Part shown: positions 6,158 to 11,419 of the stretch, one piece after another | How the letters are laid out: every line of letters begins with the position of its first letter | Numbering within the stretch: the first letter of the stretch is position 1 | Virus record (IMG/VR): IMGVR_UViG_3300021378_000111 | Span: 1 to 29,091 of that record | DNA length: 29,091 nucleotides | Direction: 5' to 3' (one strand) | Source: a virus | Notes under the pieces: model-generated | Told to the model about the DNA's origin: nothing | Database searches by the model: none | What the model saw: the letters and a program-made list of their open reading frames with translations, nothing else | Made by a program: the position numbers and the translations under genes

Positions 6158-6237
6158 AATTGACACTCGTTGGTTATCCTTAGCCTGATGTCCATTGAGT
6201 ATGTAGGCATTATCCCACAAGGCAAACTGTGTCAATT
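6158..6237 (-). ncRNA. Candidate multi-stem structured RNA
   Basis: AATTGACAC (6158-6166) pairs perfectly with GTGTCAATT (6229-6237), enclosing 62 nt. Inside, TTaGCCT (6180-6186) pairs with AGGCaAA (6220-6226) with one mismatch, and TGTAGG (6202-6207) pairs with CCCACA (6214-6219). On the minus strand the odd pair in that last stem becomes a G-U wobble, while on the plus strand it is an A-C mismatch, so minus-strand RNA is favoured. It lies just past the end of the 6276-6605 gene. It does not fold as a tRNA and matches no family I know. Confidence 0.45.
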
Positions 6238-6242
6238 AATTA

Positions 6243-6266
6243 AAGGAGTGCTGTTACACACTCCTT
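6243..6266. terminator. Terminator-like hairpin after the 109-aa gene
   Basis: AAGGAGTG (6243-6250) pairs with CACTCCTT (6259-6266) around an 8-nt loop. The hairpin lies ten bases beyond the stop of the leftward gene 6276-6605. On the minus strand it is followed by the A/T-rich TAATTAATTG, a weak U-tract. Confidence 0.6.
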
Positions 6267-6275
6267 GTTCTTAGA

Positions 6276-6605
6276 TTAGGCTTGTTCAACCCAACGCAAG
6301 TTTGTTTCTTCCCCTGTGTTTAAATCAATCACAGGATTGTCACTTAGCTGAAAGCCTTTCATTTCATCTCCTGCATTAAGCTTACTTTGTAGAGCTTTAA
6401 TTGTTGGATGTTTAGCGTTCATTACTTTATTAGTTTCAGGGTCTATAAGAGATAGAACGCCAAAGGTTATGTTACCTTGAGTTCTTGTTCCTACTTTCAT
6501 TCCTGCTAATTCTCCAACCTTGCTTGAGATAGGTTGGTCTGTTACGATGATAGTAGCTGTTCCTGTACTATCATTTACTCTTAATTTTCTAAAAAATACT
6601 GACAT
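6276..6605 (-). CDS. Hypothetical beta-rich small protein (109 aa)
   Basis: The start is taken at ATG 6605-6603, giving MSVFFRKLRVNDSTGTATII. A longer frame exists to 6770, but its extra 55 codons run through a GC-rich hairpin region, give an implausible peptide and lack a leader, whereas the chosen ATG has the usual A/T-rich leader. The protein has short beta-like strands, a GTRTQGNITFGVLSLIDP segment and a C-terminal LNTGEETNLRWVEQA. A small DNA- or protein-binding beta fold is possible; no family is recognised. As the gene nearest the divergence point it is probably expressed early and strongly. Confidence 0.65.
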   Translation of the reverse strand: MSVFFRKLRVNDSTGTATIIVTDQPISSKVGELAGMKVGTRTQGNITFGVLSLIDPETNKVMNAKHPTIKALQSKLNAGDEMKGFQLSDNPVIDLNTGEETNLRWVEQA

Positions 6606-6637
6606 AATTATTATATTTAAATTAATACTTGTTAAAG

Positions 6638-6760
6638 CAACGGGGGGTATCCCCGTGCCAATTTTTAGCTGGGGATCAGATTGGTAGAACCTCTTAAGCA
6701 CGCCAAACACATAACTTTTAGGGGGGCGTGAGCAAATTTTACATGAGGCGGGGCATATGT
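6638..6760. promoter_or_regulatory. GC-rich structured leader at the divergence of the two arms
   Basis: By hand count 60 of 120 bases at 6641-6760 are G or C, far above the surrounding AT-rich DNA. The block holds three adjacent hairpins: ACGGGG/CCCCGT (6640-6656), CCAAT/ATTGG (6658-6684, with an inner CTG/CAG), and CACGCC/GGCGTG (6699-6704 with 6725-6730). On the minus strand it would form the untranslated leader of the gene starting at 6605. A regulatory RNA or transcription-control element is inferred. Confidence 0.5.
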
Positions 6761-6772
6761 TCTGACTCAAAA

Positions 6773-6804
6773 ATTTTTATAGAAATTTTAAATTTAGTAT
6801 ATTG
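6773..6804 (+). promoter_or_regulatory. Candidate promoter for the rightward arm
   Basis: TATATTG at 6798-6804 resembles the Bacteroidota -7 box TAnnTTTG, with T-rich DNA about 20 bp upstream, and it lies about 35 bp before the first rightward ATG (6840). The match is imperfect, so position rather than sequence carries the call. Confidence 0.35.
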
Positions 6805-6839
6805 TTCTTATAGAAGAGTTACTAACTTAAATAAATGTT

Positions 6840-7148
6840 ATGGCAGAATCTAATGAGTCAGATGATATAATGGGTAAAATACAACAGCAGCAGTTGGATG
6901 ATATATTACTAGACCAAGCGTATAATAATTCGTGGCTTATACTTTCGGGGCAAATCACTTTTGATGAATTGATACAACATGAGTTTAATAGTGGTAAAGA
7001 ATTTATAATGTCTTATGATCCGGACAACGGACCCAAAGAGGAAGAATTAGAAAATATGATAGCATACTATATAGATACTGAGGACTATGAGAAATGTGCA
7101 AAGCTTCAAAGTATATTAGATAATGCTTATCCAAAAACAACAGCATAA
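6840..7148 (+). CDS. First rightward gene, small acidic protein (102 aa)
   Basis: This acidic, helical 102-residue protein has the C-terminal segment EEELENMIAYYIDTEDYEKC, which resembles the short helical hairpin of UVR/clamp-like motifs (a paired helix with EDYEKCAKLQ). I would expect protein-protein contact, but no function is established. Its TAA overlaps the ATG of the next gene by one base, starting a chain of overlapping small genes that runs to 9022. Confidence 0.7.
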   Translation: MAESNESDDIMGKIQQQQLDDILLDQAYNNSWLILSGQITFDELIQHEFNSGKEFIMSYDPDNGPKEEELENMIAYYIDTEDYEKCAKLQSILDNAYPKTTA

Positions 7149-7351
7149 TGGCACTAAAGAAATCAAGTAAAAAGAAAAGTACAGTTAATAGTAGTGGCAA
7201 TTACACTAAACCTACAATGCGTAAAAGATTGTTTAATTCAATTAAAGCAGGAAGTAAGGGTGGACGTGCTGGTCAATGGTCTGCTCGTAAAGCTCAAATG
7301 CTCGCAAAACGTTATAAAGCAAACGGAGGAGGATATAAAACAAAGAAATAA
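7148..7351 (+). CDS. Small basic protein, DUF5872-like N-terminal segment
   Basis: The 67-residue, lysine-rich protein contains IKAGSKGGRAGQWSARKAQM and then AKRYKANGGGY. From memory this GGxxGQWSARKAQ...GGGY pattern is the first half of DUF5872 proteins found in bacteria and viruses. The function of the family is unknown to me; the charge suggests nucleic-acid contact or a role inside the virion. Its start and stop both overlap the neighbours by one base (TAATG), so it is translated as part of a coupled cluster. Confidence 0.7.
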   Translation: MALKKSSKKKSTVNSSGNYTKPTMRKRLFNSIKAGSKGGRAGQWSARKAQMLAKRYKANGGGYKTKK

Positions 7352-7470
7352 TGGATGCAAAAAAATTAAAAGAAATATCAAGCCAATTAAAAAAGGCATC
7401 TGCTATGCATAAAGGGCAAGCAGCTAAAATTGACAGATTAATTAAGTCAATGTCAAAAAAGAAAAAATGA
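7351..7470 (+). CDS. Tiny basic helical protein (39 aa)
   Basis: An ATG overlapping the previous stop by one base opens a 39-residue frame: MDAKKLKEISSQLKKASAMH, then KGQAAKIDRLIKSMSKKKK, ending in TGA at 7468-7470. It should form one amphipathic basic helix. The TAATG join upstream and ATGA join downstream argue for a real coupled gene. No family is recognised. Confidence 0.55.
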   Translation: MDAKKLKEISSQLKKASAMHKGQAAKIDRLIKSMSKKKK

Positions 7471-7586
7471 TTAAGTTTATAAAAGATAAAATTAAACGTT
7501 TTAGATTTACATACAATACTCTTATGAGAATTAATCTTGGTCAACTAAGAATAACTAAGAAAGGAAAAGTAAAAAAAAATGAATAA
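7467..7586 (+). CDS. Tiny basic protein (39 aa)
   Basis: This frame starts inside the previous stop (ATGA at 7467) and encodes 39 residues beginning MIKFIKDKIKRFRFTYNTLM and ending KKGKVKKNE. It is extremely basic, with alternating aromatic residues. Its end overlaps the start of the lipoprotein-like gene by eight bases. The gapless packing supports coding; the function is unknown. Confidence 0.5.
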   Translation: MIKFIKDKIKRFRFTYNTLMRINLGQLRITKKGKVKKNE

Positions 7587-7764
7587 AAAAATTATTTCAA
7601 TAATGTTATGTTGTATGTTATTATTTACTTGTGGTTCATCCAAACCTTCACTAGAAAAAGATGAACAAAAAAAAGAAGTGGTATATGATAATGATGATCC
7701 ATTAATGAATTTACTTTTATCAGCTTTAGTTATTTATTCAATAAAAATATTATTTGCAAGATAA
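7579..7764 (+). CDS. 61-aa lipoprotein with C-terminal membrane segment (u-spanin-like layout)
   Basis: The N-terminus MNKKIISIMLCCMLLFTCGS is a lipoprotein signal with the lipobox cysteine at C18. A short charged linker (KPSLEKDEQKKEVVYDNDDP) follows, then a hydrophobic C-terminal segment LMNLLLSALVIYSIKILFA. A lipid-anchored N-terminus plus a C-terminal membrane helix is the topology of unimolecular spanins such as T1 gp11, which fuse inner and outer membranes in lysis. The linker here is only about 24 residues, much shorter than known u-spanins and too short to cross a normal periplasm, so the role is uncertain. It is coupled to both neighbours by overlaps. Confidence 0.65.
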   Translation: MNKKIISIMLCCMLLFTCGSSKPSLEKDEQKKEVVYDNDDPLMNLLLSALVIYSIKILFAR

Positions 7765-8006
7765 TGGCAAAAACTAAACAACAAAAAAGTCTTACTAGAT
7801 GGACTAAGCAGAAGTGGAGAACACCAAGTGGAAAGAAAAGTTCTGTAACTGGTGAAGTGTATGCACCATCTAAAACTATTTCAAAGTTAAAGAGTACAAA
7901 AAAAGGAAAAGCTAAATTAGCTGCAGCAAATAAAAAGAAACGTGCTGCCACTAAAAAAGGCAAACAACATGCTAAACACGGATTGCATAAAGGTAAAAAA
8001 AGATAG
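7764..8006 (+). CDS. Small basic protein, DUF5872-like C-terminal segment
   Basis: The 80-residue protein contains SLTRWTKQKWRTPSGKKSSV, then TGEVYAPSKTIS, and a lysine/alanine-rich tail with KKRAATKKGKQHAKHGLHKG. From memory, the pattern SLxxWTKxxWxTxSGxxSxxTGExYxP is the second conserved block of DUF5872 proteins, whose first block resembles the gene at 7148. The tail resembles histone- or ribosomal-like basic tails and probably binds nucleic acid or another polyanion; that is inference. It ends in TAG and lies in the same frame as the next gene, nine bases away. Confidence 0.7.
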   Translation: MAKTKQQKSLTRWTKQKWRTPSGKKSSVTGEVYAPSKTISKLKSTKKGKAKLAAANKKKRAATKKGKQHAKHGLHKGKKR

Positions 8007-8015
8007 ATTAATAAT

Positions 8016-8342
8016 ATGGCTAGAATACCAATATATCAAAAACAATTTGTAACATTAACACAGGCAACATTACAACCTGCTGCAGGAATAGGTGGTCAGG
8101 TACAAACAGATATATATGGGGTGCCCATTGCTCCAAAAATAACAACACAACCATTATATATAGATGCCACACAAATTATAGGTGTTACAGAATATTATGA
8201 CATACCTACAACTACATATTTAGATTTAAGATATATATATACTGGTGTTGGTTTATTACCAATTATTGTTACGCAAACATATGCAGAAATAAAAACAATA
8301 TTAGATGGTATAGATTGTGATGATCTATGTACTGACTCATAA
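8016..8342 (+). CDS. Hypothetical protein (108 aa)
   Basis: This 108-residue, beta-rich protein begins MARIPIYQKQFVTLTQATLQ, has many T, I and Y residues, and ends in a cysteine-containing acidic tail (GIDCDDLCTDS). It lacks the lysine richness of its neighbours and looks like a small virion component or decoration protein. No family is recognised. It shares the reading frame of the upstream gene with only one TAG and nine bases between them. Confidence 0.65.
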   Translation: MARIPIYQKQFVTLTQATLQPAAGIGGQVQTDIYGVPIAPKITTQPLYIDATQIIGVTEYYDIPTTTYLDLRYIYTGVGLLPIIVTQTYAEIKTILDGIDCDDLCTDS

Positions 8343-8352
8343 AATAAAAAAC

Positions 8353-8643
8353 ATGGCAAAGAAAAAAGATAGTAGATTAACAAGAGCAGGTGTGTCAGGT
8401 TATAATAAACCTAAACGCACACCATCACATCCAAAAAAGTCACATGTAGTTGTGGCTAAAGTAGGAGATAAAGTTAAAACTATACGTTTTGGAGAGCAAG
8501 GTGCTAGTACAGCAGGCAAACCTAAAGCAGGTGAATCAGCTAGAATGAAAGCAAAACGTAAATCTTTTAAAGCAAGACATGGTAAAAATATTAAAAAAGG
8601 TAAAATGTCTGCTGCATATTGGGCTGATAAAGTAAAATGGTAG
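8353..8643 (+). CDS. DUF6321-like small basic protein (96 aa)
   Basis: Starting at ATG 8353 (an upstream GTG at 8317 would overlap the previous gene and add an unrelated peptide), the protein begins MAKKKDSRLTRAGVSGYNKP and continues KRTPSHPKKSHVVVAKVGDK, VKTIRFGEQGASTAGKPKAG, then KSFKARHGKNIKKGKMSAAY and WADKVKW. From memory this is a remarkably conserved phage family (DUF6321) seen in marine phages. Its function is unknown to me; the high charge suggests association with DNA or the capsid interior. It is the best recognised member of the basic-gene cluster. Confidence 0.8.
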   Translation: MAKKKDSRLTRAGVSGYNKPKRTPSHPKKSHVVVAKVGDKVKTIRFGEQGASTAGKPKAGESARMKAKRKSFKARHGKNIKKGKMSAAYWADKVKW

Positions 8644-8783
8644 ATCAATTAATAAAAAGTGCGTCAGAACACGGTCAAGAAAGTAAATTGATTGAAGAAG
8701 TAAATAGATTAAAAGCAAATAATCCAGATAAGTCAGATAATACTTTATATAATTTAGCTTATCAAATAGTTATGAAGACATGA
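8637..8783 (+). CDS. Small hypothetical protein (48 aa)
   Basis: An ATG at 8637 overlapping the previous stop by seven bases opens a 48-residue frame starting MVDQLIKSASEHGQESKLIE and ending AYQIVMKT, with TGA at 8781-8783. The next gene begins in its stop (ATGA). The product is helical with a repeated charged pattern and no known domain. The overlaps at both ends make chance less likely. Confidence 0.55.
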   Translation: MVDQLIKSASEHGQESKLIEEVNRLKANNPDKSDNTLYNLAYQIVMKT

Positions 8784-9022
8784 CAGAGTCAAGTATTAAA
8801 AAATTAGGATTTAAAAAGGTACATGTAAGTGCTGATGAAAGTGGGGATACACCATTTTATTTTTATACTTATAGAGTGGGCGGTATTGAATTAATATCTA
8901 ATAGTCATGATAATCTTCAAGATGAATCATGGATAGTTGAAATATTGGAAGGAAATATACAATTTAACAATATATCTGATGTCAAAGAGTTGTTAATTAT
9001 TCTTGAAAGAAATAAATTATAA
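8780..9022 (+). CDS. Hypothetical protein (80 aa)
   Basis: This mixed alpha/beta 80-residue protein contains the stretch YFYTYRVGGIELISNSHDN and an acidic WIVEILEGNIQFNNISDVKE segment, which could be a small beta sheet packed on helices. It closes the chain of overlapping small genes; a 63-bp gap with a promoter-like box follows. No family is recognised. Confidence 0.65.
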   Translation: MTESSIKKLGFKKVHVSADESGDTPFYFYTYRVGGIELISNSHDNLQDESWIVEILEGNIQFNNISDVKELLIILERNKL

Positions 9023-9027
9023 TAAAC

Positions 9028-9060
9028 TTTTTTAATTTAAACATTTTTTATATATATTTG
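9028..9060 (+). promoter_or_regulatory. Candidate Bacteroidota-type promoter upstream of 9086
   Basis: TATATTTG at 9053-9060 matches the Bacteroidota -7 consensus TAnnTTTG exactly, and a T-run at about 9028-9033 sits near the -33 position. The start codon of the next gene is 26 bp downstream. This is the largest gap (63 bp) in the first 11 kb of the rightward arm, so a second start for the lysis and head genes is plausible. Confidence 0.5.
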
Positions 9061-9085
9061 TTATTATTAACATAAATTTATAAAA

Positions 9086-9385
9086 ATGGAAAATACAAAA
9101 ACCAATCCTGAGTTATCTGAAAAAAATCCACAGCTAACTAAAGAACAACTTGCAGAACGTAGAGAAGAAATAACTGCATTCTACAAAGACAACATTCCAC
9201 ATTTAGAAGTACAAGCTGATTATGAAATGCTTTTATCTGCAATTGAAAAAGCTAGAGCAGAACGTATGCAAGCTCAAATGTACATGGCACAACAATATGC
9301 TGCACAAAAAGAAGGAGGTCAACCATCAACTCCTGAAGCAGATGAATTTAAAGCTGCTATGGATAATGCAATGAATCCTTCATAG
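9086..9385 (+). CDS. Small helical phage protein (99 aa)
   Basis: This 99-residue helical protein contains ERREEITAFYKDNIPHLEVQ, ADYEMLLSAIEKARAERMQA and a glutamine/alanine-rich end. The pattern (AERREEI.AFYK..IPHL..Q..YE.LL..IE..RAER) looks conserved and, from memory, recurs in Bacteroidota phage head regions. Its job is unknown; a coiled-coil virion or assembly role is plausible. One base separates it from the endolysin gene. Confidence 0.75.
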   Translation: MENTKTNPELSEKNPQLTKEQLAERREEITAFYKDNIPHLEVQADYEMLLSAIEKARAERMQAQMYMAQQYAAQKEGGQPSTPEADEFKAAMDNAMNPS

Positions 9386-9386
9386 T

Positions 9387-10307
9387 ATGAAGATGTTAAA
9401 AGTAGGATCATCTGGTCCTAACGTAGTTGTACTTCAAAACAAATTAGGGATAAAAGCTGATGGTATCTTTGGCCCTAATACTGAAAAACATGTAGATAGA
9501 TTTCAACTTACACATAATTTACCTGTTACAGGTATAGTAGATAATGATATGTGGTCATTGTTAATGAATTTACAATTGACTAGACCGGAAGAAATTGATG
9601 AAGATACTGACTTACAAGGTCAGTATTATAAAACAAATTTTGATCAAACAATACATAAACATTATTTACCTAAAGGAGAATATATTAATGGACCTATAGT
9701 CAATGAATATATTTTTTTACACCATACTGCTGGTCATGCCAATCCTCATGCATGTATAGATATGTGGGGTAGAGATTCACGTGGGCGTATAGCAACTGAA
9801 TTTGTATTAGGTGGTATTGATCATAGAAATGGAAATAATGAACATGATGGTACTTTAGTTCAAGCTTTTCCTACAGGTGCACAAGGTTGGCATTTAGGTA
9901 AAACAGGATCAGGTTGGATGAACCGTCATTCAGTTGGTATAGAGATTTGTTCTATGGGGTATTTAACTCATGATAATAGAACATATGTAAATTCACTATG
10001 TCAAGAAAATCAAGTTACTTTATTAAATGAACCATTTAATGGACATAATAAGTTTCATAGTTACTCAGAAGCTCAAATAAAAGCAACAGAGAAATGGATA
10101 AGGTATATAGGTGAAAGAGATCAAATTGACATTAGATTAGGATTAAAACAATTTATACAAAAGCATGGACCTACTAAAGGATTTGGATTTCAAAAAGATG
10201 CATATTTAGGTAATGTAAAAGGATTATTAACACATACAAATGTTAGGAAAGATAAAACTGATTGTTATCCTCATCCTGATTTAGTTGATATGATATTAAG
10301 TTTATGA
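9387..10307 (+). CDS. Endolysin: peptidoglycan-binding domain plus N-acetylmuramoyl-L-alanine amidase
   Basis: This 306-residue enzyme should cut the amide bond between N-acetylmuramic acid and L-alanine to lyse the host. Residues 1-65 form a PG_binding_1 module (LKVGSSGPNVVVLQNKLGIK, ADGIFGPNTEKHVDRFQ). An Amidase_2-type domain follows: IFLHHTAG with zinc ligand H112 or H113, GWHLGKTGSGWMNRHSVGIE in the middle, and LLTHTNVRKDKTDCYPHP with H283 and C293 near the end, as in the H...H...C zinc site of T7 lysozyme relatives. There is no signal peptide, so export would need a holin or another route. It is in the late operon between small conserved genes. Confidence 0.92.
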   Translation: MKMLKVGSSGPNVVVLQNKLGIKADGIFGPNTEKHVDRFQLTHNLPVTGIVDNDMWSLLMNLQLTRPEEIDEDTDLQGQYYKTNFDQTIHKHYLPKGEYINGPIVNEYIFLHHTAGHANPHACIDMWGRDSRGRIATEFVLGGIDHRNGNNEHDGTLVQAFPTGAQGWHLGKTGSGWMNRHSVGIEICSMGYLTHDNRTYVNSLCQENQVTLLNEPFNGHNKFHSYSEAQIKATEKWIRYIGERDQIDIRLGLKQFIQKHGPTKGFGFQKDAYLGNVKGLLTHTNVRKDKTDCYPHPDLVDMILSL

Positions 10308-10308
10308 T

Positions 10309-10680
10309 ATGGCATTAGTTAATAAAGTTGATTTAAAAATGAAAGTTGATATGGATATAAGTATTCAATATCAAATTATGACATATTGTTTTTTTAATAA
10401 TATACTTATTAGTAATTCAGATCTAAAATTTTTAGCAGAACTATCAAAAAATAAAGATATAGAGTTAACTAAATTTTGTTTGAAACTTGTACAAGATGGT
10501 GTTTTTAAAAGTCCTCAATCTGCTAGAAATGCAATTACAAAAGCTGAAAGAAAAAGTTTATTAATTAAAAAAGGTAATAATAAAAAAACAATAGCTCTTC
10601 AAAAGAATATTAGTGTTCAAACAGAAGGGTTGGTTTTGCTTGATTATAAAATATTAGGTAGTGAATCCAAAGAGCCATAA
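10309..10680 (+). CDS. Conserved-looking hypothetical protein, possibly winged-helix (123 aa)
   Basis: The 123-residue protein has a helical layout with a possible helix-turn-helix around VQDGVFKSPQSARNAITKAE, then a short wing-like KKGNNKKTIALQKNISVQ. The gene overlaps the HU/IHF-like gene by 20 bp, suggesting coupled expression and perhaps a shared DNA-related role. The HTH reading is tentative and no family is firmly recognised. Confidence 0.7.
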   Translation: MALVNKVDLKMKVDMDISIQYQIMTYCFFNNILISNSDLKFLAELSKNKDIELTKFCLKLVQDGVFKSPQSARNAITKAERKSLLIKKGNNKKTIALQKNISVQTEGLVLLDYKILGSESKEP

Positions 10681-11017
10681 AGATATTAAAAAAGGTATTG
10701 CAGATGAAGTTGGTGTACATAATACAGTTGTAGATGAATTTATAACTTTTTATTATGCTAAGCTTAGAAAGAAATTATCTAATTTAAATTACCCAAGAAT
10801 ACAAGTAGATGGTTTAGGAACTTTTTATTTAAGAAAAAACAAACTTGAAAAAGCAATTAAAAAGAATAAAAGTATTTTAGGTAATTTAGCTAAAAGAACT
10901 TATGTAGGATTTGCAAAAAGTGAAGAAATTAATAAAAATGTTGAACAAATGGAATCAGCACTACAACAAATGGAAAAAGATATATTAAATAAAAAGAAAT
11001 TTAAGAATGAAAAGTAA
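10661..11017 (+). CDS. HU/IHF-like DNA-bending protein
   Basis: The 118-residue protein aligns by eye with the HU/IHF fold: an N-terminal helical part (HKDIKKGIADEVGVHNTVVD), the beta turn RIQVDGLGTFYLRKNKLEKA corresponding to the conserved GfG.F segment, and a basic arm region. HU and IHF bend DNA for packaging, replication and regulation; crAss-like phages encode such subunits near their head genes. The start is a GTG (10661), supported because the family N-terminus begins within a few residues of it. The last part (about 85-118) is an extra helical tail. Confidence 0.8.
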   Translation: MNPKSHKDIKKGIADEVGVHNTVVDEFITFYYAKLRKKLSNLNYPRIQVDGLGTFYLRKNKLEKAIKKNKSILGNLAKRTYVGFAKSEEINKNVEQMESALQQMEKDILNKKKFKNEK

Positions 11018-11339
11018 GTGGAAAAAATATTTAGATATATTTAAAAATGCTGATAAAATTGCTGATGGCATTGCTAACTCACTTTTTAAAAAAGAACATG
11101 TTGAAGCTATAGCTACAGCTAGATATCAAATATGTATAAAATGTTCACTCTTTGATGCACAAGGTAATGATTGTGTTGCTCCAGGAACACAACCATGTTG
11201 TTCAGATTGCGGTTGTAGTTTAGGATTTAAAGTGAGATCATTAGCATCTGAATGCCCTAAAGGTTTTTGGGATGCAGTGACATCAGAAGAACAAGAAGAA
11301 TTAATTAATAATCAAATAGAAAACAATGGTACAGATTAA
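11007..11339 (+). CDS. Cysteine-rich, probably zinc-binding protein (110 aa)
   Basis: After a basic helical N-terminus (MKSKWKKYLDIFKNADKIAD) the protein has CIKC (C43, C46), C56, then PCCSDCGC (C64, C65, C68, C70) and C83 in SECPKGFW. These cysteines look like one or two zinc-ribbon sites. The gene overlaps the HU/IHF-like gene by 11 bp. From memory, proteins with this Cys pattern sit at this position in related phages, without assigned function. Zinc binding is inferred from ligand spacing. Confidence 0.75.
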   Translation: MKSKWKKYLDIFKNADKIADGIANSLFKKEHVEAIATARYQICIKCSLFDAQGNDCVAPGTQPCCSDCGCSLGFKVRSLASECPKGFWDAVTSEEQEELINNQIENNGTD

Positions 11340-11415
11340 TTATTACATAAACAATGAAGTAACAACAGTATACACCAATCAAGAGAATCAATTGTGGTAT
11401 ACTACAATAGTATAA
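11326..11415 (+). CDS. Possible micro-ORF (29 aa)
   Basis: An ATG overlapping the end of the zinc-cysteine gene opens a 29-residue frame, MVQINYYINNEVTTVYTNQE then NQLWYTTIV, ending five bases before the next gene. It exactly fills the otherwise empty gap, as the other overlapped tiny genes do, and its alternating pattern suggests a beta hairpin. At this length the evidence is weak. Confidence 0.35.
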   Translation: MVQINYYINNEVTTVYTNQENQLWYTTIV

Positions 11416-11419
11416 TATT

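Larger units (their letters stand above)
5645..6275. other. 630-bp non-coding block rich in dyads and repeats
   Basis: I see no credible gene on either strand. The block holds, in order, a long hairpin (5717-5781), a copy of the intergenic 11-mer GTTAGCTATAT (5777-5787), a minus-strand TACGTATAAT motif (5793-5802), a GCTGGGGAGCAGA element (5926-5938), a tandem dyad repeat (5964-5996), an A/T-flanked stem (6062-6091), a multi-stem RNA candidate (6158-6237), an 11-bp direct repeat (6142-6152 and 6266-6276) and a terminator-like hairpin (6243-6266). It is the richest regulatory segment of the window and a plausible replication origin or control region. Both roles are inferred. Confidence 0.6.

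Noticed and set aside
6158-6237. tRNA in the nested-stem region
   Set aside because: The outer stem has nine pairs and there is no cloverleaf, T-loop consensus or CCA end, so it is listed only as a candidate ncRNA.
6640-6760. tRNA gene in the GC-rich block
   Set aside because: The fragment GATTGGTAGAACC resembles a D-arm, but no acceptor stem, anticodon stem or T-arm can be built on either strand.
6606-6770. Upstream extension of the 109-aa gene to a 164-aa frame
   Set aside because: The extra codons cross GC-rich hairpins and give a peptide unlike the rest, while the internal ATG at 6605 has the usual A/T-rich leader. The CPASC/CKIC cysteines looked interesting but are best explained by the GC-rich non-coding block.
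7194-7412. 72-aa plus-strand frame across the DUF5872-like gene
   Set aside because: It starts inside the DUF5872-like gene in another frame and covers the better supported coupled 39-aa gene.
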